Shown here in pieces: positions 20,898 through 30,092 of a stretch of 64,000 nucleotides of DNA (the stretch's first letter is position 1; the number at the start of each line of letters is the position of its first letter). Location of the stretch: assembly GCF_013337115.1 (NCBI RefSeq), contig NZ_SGWE01000004.1, forward strand, positions 871,001 through 935,000, given 5' to 3'. The position numbers and the translations under genes are program-made. This DNA is from Deinococcus sp. JMULE3. Lineage in GTDB: Bacteria; Deinococcota; Deinococci; Deinococcales; Deinococcaceae. The notes below the pieces were generated by a model. The model saw nothing but the letters and a program-made list of their open reading frames with translations, was not told where the DNA came from and did no database searches.

Positions 20898-20919
20898 CCG
20901 TCTGACCTGGGACGGTCAG
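20894..20919 (+). terminator. hairpin terminator of the E1 operon
   Basis: CTGACCGTC (20894-20902, overlapping the stop) pairs perfectly with 20911-20919 over an 8-base loop; the following tract is only weakly T-rich. Confidence 0.5.
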
Positions 20920-21297
20920 TTGAGTCACACGGCTGCGCCTGGCAGCGGGCCTCCCCACCCCCCAGCCCCCTACCCCAGAGGGGCAGGGGGAGTTTTCGCT
21001 GCGCTCGGCAGGTATTTCTCTGGCTTCCTGTGTGGGTGACCGGCGGGCACGGCCACGTATTGGGATGCAGACCTCCGGGTTCGCCGCTTGCGCCCCGCGC
21101 GCTGCGCGCACGACGGGCCGCGTTGCCACGACGGTTGCGTGGCTCTGCGTGTTGGTGAGTGCGGGAAGGTTCTACTTTTTGGGCTTCAGCAGCGGCGGGC
21201 TTCTCGGAGTTGTTGCGGCTGTCGCGGCGCACGTTTGCCATTAGCGTGATCTACGCGACCTTCTCGCCTCAGGGGTGGATCATGAAGGGCGGGGACG
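20898..21297. other. 400-base intergenic region
   Basis: Holds the right arm of the E1 terminator, then a GC-palindrome element (20955-20992), then about 300 bases without a convincing gene on either strand. A 70-codon plus-strand frame at 21032-21244 is rich in Cys and Arg, has no Shine-Dalgarno and matches nothing I know. AGGGGTGG at 21271 is the nearest purine-rich stretch to the next gene. Confidence 0.5.
20955..20992. repeat. GC-palindrome element (intergenic copy)
   Basis: CCCCCAGCCCCCT and AGGGGCAGGGGG face each other over a short loop and are followed by AGTTTTCGCTGCGCTCGG. Read on the minus strand it encodes LPLPLWGRGLGGGE, close to the SPLVGEGG-type peptide found inside the DUF5682 gene. 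Confidence 0.5.
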
Positions 21298-22566
21298 ATG
21301 GAGTGGATGCGTTCCCCTGCCCTGCTGGTGACGGCGGCCCTGCTCGTGGGGGCGGCCGCGTTCGGTGTCACGCGCTTCCAGTCGGGTGCGGAGGCTCAGA
21401 CGGCTGCGGTCGAGCAACCAGCGGTGCCTGCGCTGCCACCCGCTCCGGAAACCGCGCCCGATACGCCCACACCGGTCGAGCCAGAACTCAGCCCGGAACC
21501 ATCACCCGCACCAGAACCGGTCACACCCACTCCGGTAAAGGTGCAGCCGCCCACGCCGGAGGTCACACCCGCTTCCCCTCCAGCCGCGCCTGCCCGGGTG
21601 CTGCCGGCGCGGGCCAGCGTCACGGGCGTCCGGCACGAGTACCAGCGGCTGAACAACTGCGGGCCGGTCACGATCGGCATGGCTCTGAGAGGCTGGGGGG
21701 GCACGCTGAACCAGTACGACATCGCCCCGAAACTCAAGCCGTCGAAGGGGGACGTGAACGTCTCGCCGGAGGAACTCGCGGCGTTCGCGCGGGCGCAGGG
21801 GATGGACGTGCACCTCGCACGCGGCGGGGACCGGGCGCTGCTGCGGTCACTGCTCGCGTCGGGCATCCCGGTGATCGTGGAGACGTGGTTCGTCACGCCG
21901 GACTCTGGTGGGATGGGGCACTACCGCCTGCTGACCGGGTACGACGACGCCACCGGGCAGTTCAGCGCGCTGGACTCCTATCTGGGACCGCTGCGGATGG
22001 ACTACGCGAAGTTCGACGAGCAGTGGCGGTCCTTCGGGCGCACGTACCTGATCGTCACCCCGCCCTCGAAACGGGCGGTCCTGGCGGGCGTGCTCGGCTG
22101 GCGGGCCGACCGCGCGCAGGAGAAAGCCGAGACGCTGCGGGTCGCCGGGCGCGAGGCGGAACGGCGCAACGACGCCGTGGGCTTCCTGGCGCTCGGGCAG
22201 GCGCAACTGGACGCCGGGGACGCCCGCGCCGCCGCCCGCACCTTCGACCGGGCGTTCGCCGCCCCGCCCGACCGCACCCTGGACCCCACTCGGCCCGCGT
22301 GGGTGCAGGGTGGCCTGCCGTGGCGCGCGCTGTGGTACTCGTTCGGGCCGCTGGAGGCGTACACCCGCACCGGGCAGTACGCGCGGGTGCTGACCCTGAC
22401 GGGCGCGGTGCTGCGCTCGGTCCCCACGCACGAGGAAGCGCACTACTGGCGCGCCCGCGCCCTGACCGGCCTGGGCCGCACCGCCGAAGCTCAGGCCGCG
22501 TACCGCGAGGCGCTGCGCCTGCGCCCCGGCTACGCGGAGGCGCGGCAGGAACTGAACCGGCTGTAG
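21298..22566 (+). CDS. secreted or anchored C39-like peptidase with TPR tail
   Basis: 422 residues. An N-terminal hydrophobic anchor (about 6-25) and a Pro/Glu-rich spacer (40-105) are followed by a papain-like C39 domain (about 108-255): NNCGPVTIGMALRGWGG carries the catalytic Cys, GGMGHYRLLTGYDDATGQ the His, and ALDSYLGP the Asp/Asn region. TPR repeats fill residues 270-420 (AREAERRNDAVGFLALGQAQ, AQAAYREALRLRPGYAEA). Likely acts outside the membrane on peptides or as a peptide-binding scaffold. ATG at 21298; the signal anchor fixes the start. Confidence 0.82.
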   Translation: MEWMRSPALLVTAALLVGAAAFGVTRFQSGAEAQTAAVEQPAVPALPPAPETAPDTPTPVEPELSPEPSPAPEPVTPTPVKVQPPTPEVTPASPPAAPARVLPARASVTGVRHEYQRLNNCGPVTIGMALRGWGGTLNQYDIAPKLKPSKGDVNVSPEELAAFARAQGMDVHLARGGDRALLRSLLASGIPVIVETWFVTPDSGGMGHYRLLTGYDDATGQFSALDSYLGPLRMDYAKFDEQWRSFGRTYLIVTPPSKRAVLAGVLGWRADRAQEKAETLRVAGREAERRNDAVGFLALGQAQLDAGDARAAARTFDRAFAAPPDRTLDPTRPAWVQGGLPWRALWYSFGPLEAYTRTGQYARVLTLTGAVLRSVPTHEEAHYWRARALTGLGRTAEAQAAYREALRLRPGYAEARQELNRL

Positions 22567-22569
22567 GCG

Positions 22570-23628
22570 TCAGCCGGGGAAGTTCAGGAGGACGTGTTCG
22601 GCGCTGAAGCCGGGGCCCATGGCGCTCAGGAGGGCGCGGCCCTGGGGGTGGGCGCGCAGGGTTTCCTGCAGGACGAACAGGACGGTGACGCTGCTCATGT
22701 TGCCGTAGTGGCGCAGGACGTGGCGGCTGGCGTCCAGCGCTCCGGCGGGGAGGTTCAGGGCGTCCTCGTAGGCGCTGAGGACTTTCACGCCGCCGGGGTG
22801 GACGACGTATGTGTCCACGGTGTCATGACTCCAGCCGTGGGCGCTCAGGGCAGCCTGGACGTTCTCCTGCATCATGCCGCGGACCAGGGTGGGGATGTCG
22901 CGGCTGAAGCGGACTTTCAGGCCCTCGTCCACGACGTCCCAGCCCATGATGTCCTCGCTGTCCTCGATCAGGGTGGAGTACGCGCCGCACAGTTCGGCCA
23001 GGGGGGCGGGCCCGGACTCGTCGGGGTGGGTGAGGACGGCGGCGGCGCCCCCGTCGGAGAAGAGGGCGGTGCCGACGAAGTTGCTCTTGGTCTCGTCACC
23101 GTGCACGAGGGTCAGGCTGCACAGTTCCACGGCGACGTACAGTACGCGGCGGTACCCGGCGCGGACGAGGTCGGCGGCGCGGGCGAGGCCGCTGGCGCCC
23201 CCGGCGCAGCCGAGGCCCCACACGGGCAGGCGCGCGGCATGCCGGTTGATCCCCAGGTGTTCGATCAGGTCGGCGTCGAGGCTGGGGGCGCTGATGCCGC
23301 TGGTATTCACGACGACGACGGCGTCCACGTCGGCCGCTTCGATCTGCGCGGCGTCCAGCGCCTCCCTGGCCAGCCTACGGGTCAGGGCGCGGGCCTCCTG
23401 GATGAAGACGGCGTTCTTCTCGCCGAAGCCGCGCGGGGTGAGGTACCAGTCGAGTGGGCGGGCCAGGGCGCGCGTGTCGATCATGGCGTTCGTGAAGACG
23501 TCCAGCAGTTGCGGGCGGGCCGCCATGCGCGGGAAGAGGGTGCGGGCGGCCTCCTGCACCTGGGCCTGTGGCGTGAGGTGGGGGGGCGTGCCGGTCACGA
23601 GGGCACGCAGGTGAGGCGTGGGGAGCAT
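22570..23628 (-). CDS. type III polyketide synthase (chalcone synthase-like)
   Basis: 352 residues from the ATG at 23628 (an ATG three codons earlier, at 23637, is possible). Single-domain KASIII-fold enzyme that condenses malonyl-CoA onto an acyl-CoA starter to make pyrones, resorcinols or similar phenolics. The catalytic triad is visible: Cys in [12 protein letters not shown] (about residue 141), His in [11 protein letters not shown] and Asn in [11 protein letters not shown]. No partner methyltransferase or oxidase is adjacent, so the product is unknown. Convergent with the C39-like gene, with three bases between their ends. Confidence 0.9.
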   Translation of the reverse strand: MLPTPHLRALVTGTPPHLTPQAQVQEAARTLFPRMAARPQLLDVFTNAMIDTRALARPLDWYLTPRGFGEKNAVFIQEARALTRRLAREALDAAQIEAADVDAVVVVNTSGISAPSLDADLIEHLGINRHAARLPVWGLGCAGGASGLARAADLVRAGYRRVLYVAVELCSLTLVHGDETKSNFVGTALFSDGGAAAVLTHPDESGPAPLAELCGAYSTLIEDSEDIMGWDVVDEGLKVRFSRDIPTLVRGMMQENVQAALSAHGWSHDTVDTYVVHPGGVKVLSAYEDALNLPAGALDASRHVLRHYGNMSSVTVLFVLQETLRAHPQGRALLSAMGPGFSAEHVLLNFPG

Positions 23629-23767
23629 TGAGGGCATTCTGCGCGACTTTGGGATGGGGGATGCGGGAGGCACGCCACGGTTCCGAGTTGATGAATCGTC
23701 CATGCACGCCTCACCGCGCCTCACCGTCGTGGGACCGGTGGGCGCGGCGAGGGGGGAATCTACGCGG

Positions 23768-24667
23768 TCAGCTCTGCTGTTTCTCCCATTCCTGACGGCC
23801 GACCTCGTCCAGCGCGCGGAAGTCCTCGTCGGTCAGTTCCAGGCGGGCGGCGGCGACGTTCTCCTCCAGGTGCCTGACCTTGCCGGTGCCGGGGATGGGC
23901 AGCATGACGGGACTGCGCCTCAGGACCCAGGCCAGCGCCACCTGGGACGGCGTGGCGCCCAGGCGGGCGGCGATCTCGGTCAGGACGCTGCCTTCCCTGG
24001 CGAGGTTCCCGGCAGCCAGCGGGTACCAGGGGATGAAGCCGATGTGCTCGCGCTGGCAGTAGTCGAGGACGTCCTCGCTCTTGCGGTTGGCGAGGTTGTA
24101 GAGGTTCTGCACGGTCGCGACCGGGAAGACGGCGCGGGCAGCCTCGATCTCCTCAACGCTGACTTCCGAGAGGCCCGCGTGGCGGATGACGCCCTCGTCC
24201 ATGAGTTCCCTGATTGCGCCGAACTGCTCGTCGCGCGGCACGTTCGGGTCGATGCGGTGCAGCTGCCACAGGTCAATGCGGTCCACGCCCAGGCGGCGGC
24301 GCGACAGGTGCGCCTGCTGCTTGAGGTACTCGGGGCGACCCACGGGAATCCACACGTTCGGGCCGGTGCGGGTCAGGCCGCCCTTCGTGGCGATCACGAC
24401 GCGGTCGTAGGGGTGCAGCGCCTCGCGGATGAGTTCCTCGCTGACGGCCGGGCCGTAGCTGTCGGCGGTGTCGACGAGGTTCACGCCGAGTTCCGGCAGG
24501 CGGCGCAGGGTGGTCAGGGCGCCCTCGCGGTCGGCGGGGTCGCCCCACACGCCGTCACCGGTGACGCGCATCGCGCCGAAGCCCAGGCGGGTGACGGCCA
24601 GGTCCCCGCCGATGTCGAAGGTGCCGCTCGGGGCGGCACTGGGGGTGCTGGGGGTGGTGTCGGTCAT
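23768..24667 (-). CDS. aldo/keto reductase
   Basis: 299 residues, full-length (beta/alpha)8 barrel. [19 protein letters not shown] carries the catalytic Asp/Tyr region, VIATKGGL the Lys, LWQLHRID the His, and [16 protein letters not shown] the NADPH-binding end. Reduces aldehydes or ketones with NADPH in the cytosol; substrate unknown. The ATG at 24667 has GGAGGG six bases upstream. Separate from the type III PKS gene by 139 bases on the same strand. Confidence 0.92.
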   Translation of the reverse strand: MTDTTPSTPSAAPSGTFDIGGDLAVTRLGFGAMRVTGDGVWGDPADREGALTTLRRLPELGVNLVDTADSYGPAVSEELIREALHPYDRVVIATKGGLTRTGPNVWIPVGRPEYLKQQAHLSRRRLGVDRIDLWQLHRIDPNVPRDEQFGAIRELMDEGVIRHAGLSEVSVEEIEAARAVFPVATVQNLYNLANRKSEDVLDYCQREHIGFIPWYPLAAGNLAREGSVLTEIAARLGATPSQVALAWVLRRSPVMLPIPGTGKVRHLEENVAAARLELTDEDFRALDEVGRQEWEKQQS

Positions 24668-24768
24668 GGTGGTGCCCTCCAGGGAGGCATTCTGCGCCGA
24701 GTGCCCGCCCGGGCGCGTGGCAGTTTCCTCAAGGGAGGGTGAAGCCAGGCAGGGTACGGGGCGGGACG

Positions 24769-25095
24769 TCAGGTGGGTGGGGGCGCGGCGCCGCGCAGGG
24801 CAGCCCAGTAGCTGTCCAGCGTCTGCTGTCCCAGCGGCGTGATGCGGTAACTGGTGACGGGCAGCTTGCCCCGGAAGGCCTTGTGCACTTCCAGATACCC
24901 GGCGTCTTCCAGTTTGGCAGCGTGACTGCTGAGGTTGCCGCGGCTGAGGCCCAGCGCAGCTTCCAGGTACTTGAATTCCACGTCATGAGCGCCCGCCAGG
25001 ACGCTCATGATGGCCAGGCGGACGGGTTCGTGAATCACGCGGTTCAGGCCCAGCAGGGCGTTCAGAGGATGGGATTCAGGCGGCGCGGTGCTCAC
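24769..25095 (-). CDS. winged-helix transcriptional regulator
   Basis: 108 residues. A single winged-helix domain: [42 protein letters not shown] (recognition helix) and [18 protein letters not shown] (wing), as in the ArsR/MarR-like regulators that sit next to small membrane proteins. No metal-binding cysteines. GTG start overlapping the upstream stop by four bases (GTGA). Last gene of a three-gene operon; it probably represses the operon, perhaps at the GTTTG/CAAAC repeat upstream. Confidence 0.85.
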   Translation of the reverse strand: MSTAPPESHPLNALLGLNRVIHEPVRLAIMSVLAGAHDVEFKYLEAALGLSRGNLSSHAAKLEDAGYLEVHKAFRGKLPVTSYRITPLGQQTLDSYWAALRGAAPPPT

Positions 25096-25766
25096 TGGGA
25101 GGTACTCAGGTTCAGGCGGGCGCGAAGGTCACGCAGGTCGGCGGCCACTTGCCGGGCCTGCGTGTGCTGCGTCCACCCGAGCCAGATCAGACCCAGGGAC
25201 AGCGCGGCGGTGACGATCCACTGCACGGTGATCCGCCAGCCCTCCGTGAAGTCCATGTGTCCGCCGATGAGTGCTCCGGACAGCAGCAGCAGGCCAAGAG
25301 CCACGGTGCGGGTGTCGGATCGGCCTGTCAGGCGGACGGTTCCGGTCAGGGCGAGCAGCAGCGCCAGTCCGGACGGCACGGTCAGGGGCGCCAGCGCGGG
25401 GAAGGCTGATCCGATCAGCCCGGTGCGTTCTGCCAGCAGCGCCAGCAGCGTGCCCGCCGCCGCGCCAGCCAGCAGACCCCATGCGAAGCCGCGCTGTGAG
25501 TAGGTCTGTTCGGTCACGGCCCCGAGGGTCTGGTACTGGCGCCGCGTCAGACGCACGACGATCACGAAGCCAGTGCTGACGGCGGCGGCCCACAGCATCA
25601 GTGCGGGGGCGTTCAGGTCGGCGCGGGCCAGCAGGTAGGTCAGGGGGATGGTCACCGCGCCGTACAGGTGGCCCAGCCCCAGCGCGCTGGCCGAGTAGCG
25701 GCTGTACCGGGCTGTCAGGTCCTGAAGGCGGGCGTAGTCGGCAGGGTCGGGGTGATGGGCGGTCAC
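25092..25766 (-). CDS. six-helix membrane protein of unknown function
   Basis: 224 residues with about six membrane segments between residues 25 and 205 (for example YGAVTIPLTYLLA, LMLWAAAVSTGFVIVV, LGLLLLSGALIGGH and WIVTAALSLGLIWLGW) and short soluble ends. The GTG at 25766 overlaps the upstream stop (GTGA); the longer frame upstream is antisense to the neighbour and rejected. Pairing with a wHTH regulator is common for this class, but no function is established. Confidence 0.7.
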   Translation of the reverse strand: MTAHHPDPADYARLQDLTARYSRYSASALGLGHLYGAVTIPLTYLLARADLNAPALMLWAAAVSTGFVIVVRLTRRQYQTLGAVTEQTYSQRGFAWGLLAGAAAGTLLALLAERTGLIGSAFPALAPLTVPSGLALLLALTGTVRLTGRSDTRTVALGLLLLSGALIGGHMDFTEGWRITVQWIVTAALSLGLIWLGWTQHTQARQVAADLRDLRARLNLSTSQ

Positions 25767-26104
25767 GCGTGCCCTCCCCCACGCCGGACGCGCGCGGCCC
25801 CCGGAGCGCAGAGGGCGACGAGCAGGCCGCTCAGGAGCAGCGGGGTCTGGGTGGTCAGCAGGCCCAGGGCGAACAGCAGGGCGCCCAGGCCCAGCAGGAC
25901 ACCGGCGGGACGGGAGCGGCACGCCGCGGCGAGCAGGATTCCGGCAACCGTGATCACCCACGCCCAGGTCATGACCCCGAATCCGGTCTGGTGGACGGTA
26001 CCCAGGGTCGCCAGGGTCAGCAGCGGGATCAGGGCGCGGCGTCCCTCCGGCGCGGTGATCTGCCAGGAGGTGGGCATGCCAGACGGTAAGGAGGGATGGG
26101 ACAT
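25763..26104 (-). CDS. small membrane protein, first gene of operon
   Basis: 113 residues from the ATG at 26104 (an in-frame ATG at 26077 is an alternative). Four hydrophobic segments, including LIPLLTLATLGTVHQ, WAWVITVAGILLAAA, LLGLGALLFALGLL and LLLSGLLVAL. No known motif. Overlaps the next gene by four bases. The promoter region holds the inverted repeat GTTTG-CAGCA-CAAAC (26112-26126), a candidate site for the operon's own regulator. An IS element lies about 80 bases upstream. Confidence 0.65.
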   Translation of the reverse strand: MSHPSLPSGMPTSWQITAPEGRRALIPLLTLATLGTVHQTGFGVMTWAWVITVAGILLAAACRSRPAGVLLGLGALLFALGLLTTQTPLLLSGLLVALCAPGAARVRRGGGHA

Positions 26105-26182
26105 ACCTTCAGTTTGCAGCACAAACCAGTTTGGAGCAAGCGGAAACGCAGCGTCTTCTCTTCGCTCCCGGTTCTGCCTATC

Positions 26183-27100
26183 AACCTCGGGTGCTAGGGA
26201 ATCAGAATGCCCCGAAAAAAAGCCCCAGGTTGTGTGCCGCAACCTTCCGACACACATGCGCCCGGATGGAGCGCTCTGAATTCAGTTGCGGCAGCATCAA
26301 GTGAAATGAACGATCCAACCGAGAAAAAACAGTCTCGATGGTCTTCCGAACCCACCGCATCGCGCCCCACCAGGGGCGCGGCCTTTTGAAGTTCTTCTTC
26401 GGCTGCGCATACACGCCGCATCCCTGGTATCCCCGATCCCCAAGGACCAGTCTGGCTTCCTGAACTTCCAGGAGAGCCCGTGCTACCGGTGGATCACCTT
26501 CTCGACCTGGCACAATGGCAAAGCGCACGAGCATGCCGTGATCGTCGATCACGGCATGCAGCTTGAAGCCGTAAAAGAACCCCGTTTTGCCGTATCCCCC
26601 CTGACCACCACGGCCACTGGTGGCCGTGGTCATCGCTCTGGGCCGTTTGTGCCGCCCTCCGACACAACACACCAGCGGCTTACTGTCGATGACGTACACC
26701 GTGTCGTCGTCGAAGTGGGGCAGGCGCAACGCGAGATCCGCGTAGATCCGTTCGAGATTCTGTTGAATCCGCAGATACCGCGTGCGATCCGGAAGGACGG
26801 GAAAGAGGAAGCCATACGTGGCTCGCACCTGGGCGTACCACTGCTGTGCCGAGGGCTGTGCGAGCAAATCGCCGACGAGCGCAATGGTCATCAATTCAGC
26901 GTAACTGCCCTTTTGGTGCGGCTCGTTCGGGAGCGTGAAAAGGCCGCTGCACGCAGCGGCCTTGAGGTAATCGTCGACGTAGACGTAGATGATGATGAAT
27001 AGGTCGACGACGGTATGCTGATGGAGCGGAAGTTCTTTGGTAGGCATACCGGAGCTTCCGCTTTCTCCTGTTCTGTCGCTACCCCCTAGCACCCGAGGTT
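26183..27100 (-). mobile_element. insertion sequence, IS982-like, 918 bases
   Basis: Bounded by perfect 17-bp terminal inverted repeats: AACCTCGGGTGCTAGGG at 26183-26199 and its complement at 27084-27100. ATC flanks each end outside the repeats (26180-26182 and 27101-27103), a possible 3-base target duplication. Contains one transposase gene, apparently intact. Inserted between the nitroreductase 3' end (17 bases away) and the small membrane-protein operon. Confidence 0.85.
26202..27047 (-). CDS. IS982-like DDE transposase
   Basis: 281 residues from the ATG at 27047. DDE triad candidates: first Asp in VYVIDSKPLVCC, second Asp in LVLGDRGYQGCG, Glu in RKTIETVFSRLDRS. These spacings and the DSKP and RKTIETVFS contexts suit the IS982 family better than IS5 (moderate confidence on family). 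The frame is full length and undamaged, and base composition is lower in GC than the neighbours, consistent with recent arrival. An in-frame extension to 27092 would start inside the terminal repeat. Confidence 0.85.
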   Translation of the reverse strand: MPTKELPLHQHTVVDLFIIIYVYVDDYLKAAACSGLFTLPNEPHQKGSYAELMTIALVGDLLAQPSAQQWYAQVRATYGFLFPVLPDRTRYLRIQQNLERIYADLALRLPHFDDDTVYVIDSKPLVCCVGGRHKRPRAMTTATSGRGGQGGYGKTGFFYGFKLHAVIDDHGMLVRFAIVPGREGDPPVARALLEVQEARLVLGDRGYQGCGVYAQPKKNFKRPRPWWGAMRWVRKTIETVFSRLDRSFHLMLPQLNSERSIRAHVCRKVAAHNLGLFFGAF

Positions 27101-27117
27101 ATCACCCCTGGGGTCAT

Positions 27118-27918
27118 TCAGAACCCATCTGCACCAGAATCGCGTTCGGGCTGGTCGCAGGTGTCGCGGTACACGAACTGGTCGAGGCGTTTGCGGTGGC
27201 GGCTGCTCCAGTCGATGCTGGGCCGCGCCTGGTCGGGCGGCAGGTACCCGAGGCGGTACACGGCCATGAGTTCCAGGTCGTCCGGGACGCGCAGGAGGTC
27301 CTGGATGGCCTGCCAGTGGCGGGGGATCTCCATGGGCGTGCTGACGAACTGGATGCCCATGCCGAGCGCGCCGACGGCGTTCCAGATGTTCTCCATGGCG
27401 GCGCCCAGGCCGAACACGGAGTAGAAGCCGGACAGTTCGCCGGGGCGGTACTCGCCCTTGTCGAGCAGGGCGGCGAGCAGCAGGGGGCTGCCCGCGACGA
27501 GTTTGCGGTTGTCCTCCCCGAGTTTTTTCGGCACGCCGAGTTGCCGCATGAGTTTCAGTCCGGCGTCGCTGAACACCTGCCGCGTGAAGGGTTTCAGTGG
27601 GCCGGGCAGGTGGTCGATGTGAATGCCGTCGCGCCGGTCCTCCATTTCCTGCTGCGTGAAGCGGAAGTAGCGGCGGTAGCGTTCGAAGAACACGCCGCCC
27701 TCGATGAGTTCGGTCATGCTCTGCCCGGCGATGGCGGCGACCTGCGCGATGGTGTCCGGGTTCTCGATCAGCACGAAACGCCACGGCTGGCTGTTGAAGT
27801 GGCTGGGGGCGGCCTGCGCGACGCGCATCAGGAGGTGCTGGTGGTCGCGGCTGACCGGGTCCGGGCGGAAGGGGCCGTTGGTGGTGCGCCGCGCGAGCAT
27901 GCCGTCGATCAGGTCCAT
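27118..27918 (-). CDS. nitroreductase family protein
   Basis: 266 residues. FMN-dependent NAD(P)H oxidoreductase fold: [16 protein letters not shown] with the Arg-Arg-T flavin phosphate site, [18 protein letters not shown], and [17 protein letters not shown], which is typical of the C-terminal half. Reduces nitro or quinone compounds, or another flavin substrate, in the cytosol. Longer than minimal members because of the insert around residues 75-125 ([18 protein letters not shown]). TAGCCT lies six bases before the ATG. The IS right end is 17 bases past the stop and may have removed its terminator. Confidence 0.88.
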   Translation of the reverse strand: MDLIDGMLARRTTNGPFRPDPVSRDHQHLLMRVAQAAPSHFNSQPWRFVLIENPDTIAQVAAIAGQSMTELIEGGVFFERYRRYFRFTQQEMEDRRDGIHIDHLPGPLKPFTRQVFSDAGLKLMRQLGVPKKLGEDNRKLVAGSPLLLAALLDKGEYRPGELSGFYSVFGLGAAMENIWNAVGALGMGIQFVSTPMEIPRHWQAIQDLLRVPDDLELMAVYRLGYLPPDQARPSIDWSSRHRKRLDQFVYRDTCDQPERDSGADGF

Positions 27919-27924
27919 GCGGGC

Positions 27925-27930
27925 AGGCTA
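27925..27930 (-). promoter_or_regulatory. minus-10 box TAGCCT, leaderless promoter
   Basis: Minus-strand TAGCCT lies six bases before the nitroreductase ATG at 27918, with no Shine-Dalgarno. Confidence 0.5.
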
Positions 27931-27961
27931 GCAGTGCAGGGAGGCGGTTGGCGTGGGCCGG

Positions 27962-28285
27962 TCAGGTCCCCCACGCGGTCAGGGCTCCGGCGGTGAACGC
28001 GGCGGCGCCGAGCAGGGCGCGCTGCCAGTGGTCGGCGCGGCCCGGGCGGGTGCGGGGCATGCTCAGCAGCAGCGCCAGCGCGGGCAGCAGCGCCCACGCG
28101 GCGGCCCCGGCCCGCCACGCCAGTCCCAGGCTGAGCAGCGTCCCGGCGCAGGTCAGGAAGAACAGCGCGTGGTGCGGCCAGCGCGCCGCGTCCCGCCGCC
28201 AGCCGAGCTGCAGGCTCAGGCCCAGCGCCAGCAGCGCGCTCAGCAGCGCGGCGGTGATCAGCAGGGCGAGGTGGTGGGGGCTCAC
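27962..28285 (-). CDS. small membrane protein, unknown
   Basis: 107 residues, four hydrophobic segments (LALLITAALLSALLALGLSL, HALFFLTCAGTLLSLGLAW, WALLPALALLLSM and ALLGAAAFTAGAL). GTG start. No family recognised. It shares the strand with the nitroreductase, 43 bases upstream of that gene's start. Confidence 0.55.
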   Translation of the reverse strand: MSPHHLALLITAALLSALLALGLSLQLGWRRDAARWPHHALFFLTCAGTLLSLGLAWRAGAAAWALLPALALLLSMPRTRPGRADHWQRALLGAAAFTAGALTAWGT

Positions 28286-28347
28286 GCCTCATGCTGGCAC
28301 GGTCCGGATTGGCGCGTCGCATGACAGATGCCCTGCCGGGGCGGGTG

Positions 28348-28353
28348 TACGTT
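28348..28353 (+). promoter_or_regulatory. minus-10 box TACGTT, leaderless promoter
   Basis: TACGTT lies seven bases before the lipoprotein ATG at 28361. Confidence 0.5.
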
Positions 28354-28360
28354 CGGGGGT

Positions 28361-28834
28361 ATGCGCCCCGCTTACCTGCTGCTGCCCCTGCTGCTCCTGA
28401 CTGCCTGCAAGCCCGGCGGTGCGGCCAGGGAAGGGGCGGGGGGTGAGGATCTGGTCGCCAGGACCCTGTTCACGGCGACCGGGTCGTTCGACGCGCAGGC
28501 GGACTCGCGCGAGCGGATCGGGGGGGGCCTGCGCCGCGCCGTCTGGACCACCCGCCCGCCGCTGGAAGCGCTGAGCGTGGTCGTGCAGTATGACAGTGAC
28601 GCGCGCCCGCTGAGCTGGATGCTGGACATCCGGTCGCCGCGTTTCACCGCGCGGGAGCTGGCCGGGCCGGACGCGCAGGCCGTCACGACGCTGCAGGGCG
28701 AGGCGCTGCACCCGGCGACCGGCTCGCGACTGCAGGACACGTTGATCCTCACGACCGCCACGGGATTGCGGGTGGTCACGCGCGGGTACGCCACGCAGGA
28801 GGACGCCGCGCTGCTGCCCGCCTTCCGCCGCTGA
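28361..28834 (+). CDS. predicted lipoprotein
   Basis: 157 residues. A type II signal peptide with the lipobox LLTAC places the lipid-modified Cys at residue 16. The mature part has no recognised domain; beta-strand-like stretches (LSVVVQYDSDARPLSWML, TLILTTATGLRVVTRGYAT) dominate. Anchored in the cell envelope. Start chosen by the lipobox and the TACGTT box. Convergent with the diguanylate cyclase gene, 24 bases between stops. Confidence 0.75.
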   Translation: MRPAYLLLPLLLLTACKPGGAAREGAGGEDLVARTLFTATGSFDAQADSRERIGGGLRRAVWTTRPPLEALSVVVQYDSDARPLSWMLDIRSPRFTARELAGPDAQAVTTLQGEALHPATGSRLQDTLILTTATGLRVVTRGYATQEDAALLPAFRR

Positions 28835-28858
28835 AGCTCCAGCGGACGGCGGTGGGGC

Positions 28859-29896
28859 TCAGCGGACGGCGTTGCGGCCGGAGCGTTTGGCGTTGTACAT
28901 GGCGCTGTCCGCGCGGGCGAACAGGTCCTCGGCGGTGTCCTCCGCGCCGCGCAGGGAGGCCACGCCGAAACTGGCGGTGACGTCCAGACCCGCGATGGCC
29001 TCGTCGGCCACCTCGGCCCGCAGGCGCTCGGCGATGACCATCGCGTCCGGGCGGGCCATGCCGGGCAGGATCACCAGGAATTCCTCGCCGCCCCAGCGGC
29101 CCACCTGTCCGCCCGAGGTGCTCACGCTGCGCCGGAGCCTCTTCCCGAAGGACCGCAGCACGTCGTCCCCCGTGCCGTGCCCGTGCACGTCGTTCACGCG
29201 TTTGAAGTGGTCGATGTCGGTCACGATGATGCTCAGCGGCGCGCGGTTCTTCACGGCCTGCTGGATGCTGCGCTCCAGTTCCTCCTCGGTGGCGCTGCGG
29301 CCCAGCACCTCGGTCAGGGCGTCCTTGCGGGCCGCCTGGAGGCGCTGACTGGTCTGCTGGTGCGCGCTGAGGTTCTGCTCAATGAACGCCATGACGGTGA
29401 ACGCGATCAGGCCAGTGCCGAGCATCACGATGATCGCCGTGACCCAGTCGGCCATGTTGCTCGGCGCGACCGGGCCGTTCATGAGCACGCTGACGACCAT
29501 GATCATGACCGTCCCGACGTTCACGACGCTGCCCAGGCGCGTCCCGAACACCAGGTACGACACCAGGACGTTCAGGGTCAGCCACAGGGTCAGGTGGAAC
29601 GGCATGTCGCCCCACGCGACGGCGCGCGGGATCTCCATGATGGCGACCAGGACGTACCCGACGCCGGTCACGGCGTACACGTTGCCCACCCGCGCGGGCC
29701 ACAGCAGGGCCGCCACGGCGGTCAGCAGCGCGACGTACCCGGCGATGTACTTCGGCAGGCCCAGCGCGCTCCAGCCCTCGCGGGGCGGGTCGATCAGGCC
29801 GGTCAGGACGGCGTACAGCACGTACGCCAGGCTGGCGCTGCACACCACCAGAACCCGGTTGCGCTGCAGCAGTTGTGGAAACGTCTGCGTTTTCAA
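28859..29896 (-). CDS. membrane diguanylate cyclase (GGDEF)
   Basis: 345 residues. About seven membrane segments (residues 10-175), a short helix and a GGDEF domain whose active site is RWGGEEFLVILPG (near residue 270), preceded by IIVTDIDHFKRVNDVHGHG. Makes cyclic di-GMP from two GTP. No RxxD inhibitory site is obvious before the GGEEF. The start is a TTG at 29896 with GGAG about ten bases upstream; longer in-frame sequence is Pro/Ser-rich and not membrane-like, so I reject it. Confidence 0.83.
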   Translation of the reverse strand: MKTQTFPQLLQRNRVLVVCSASLAYVLYAVLTGLIDPPREGWSALGLPKYIAGYVALLTAVAALLWPARVGNVYAVTGVGYVLVAIMEIPRAVAWGDMPFHLTLWLTLNVLVSYLVFGTRLGSVVNVGTVMIMVVSVLMNGPVAPSNMADWVTAIIVMLGTGLIAFTVMAFIEQNLSAHQQTSQRLQAARKDALTEVLGRSATEEELERSIQQAVKNRAPLSIIVTDIDHFKRVNDVHGHGTGDDVLRSFGKRLRRSVSTSGGQVGRWGGEEFLVILPGMARPDAMVIAERLRAEVADEAIAGLDVTASFGVASLRGAEDTAEDLFARADSAMYNAKRSGRNAVR

Positions 29897-30046
29897 GTCA
29901 GCGGTACTCCGGGACGGGGGGCCATTTGAACATGTGCTGGGGGGATTCTCGCATGAAGTCGCGCGGCACGTCACCCGCAGGTGGGTGCCTCCTCTGGGGG
30001 TGATCCGCCCCTGGCAGTGGCCCTGCCCCTGCGGGTGTACAGACAA

Positions 30047-30082
30047 CGGCGCCCCGCTGCCACGACAGGCAACGGGGCGCCG
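30047..30082 (-). terminator. intrinsic terminator of ndk
   Basis: CGGCGCCCCG (30047-30056) pairs with CGGGGCGCCG (30073-30082). Extra TGCC/GGCA pairs lie inside, and the minus-strand continuation is TTGTCTGT. Confidence 0.75.
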
Positions 30083-30092
30083 CGCGAGCACT

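Noticed and set aside
21159..22607. Alternative plus-strand frame overlapping the C39-like gene
   Set aside because: Only the 21298-22566 frame has the signal anchor, NNCGP and TPR motifs.
23629..23767. Possible small gene between the type III PKS and the aldo/keto reductase
   Set aside because: No start with a Shine-Dalgarno or TANNNT box and no coding-like codon pattern in either strand.
26183..27100. IS element interrupting a gene
   Set aside because: Flanks do not join into one reading frame; both neighbours have their own complete ends.
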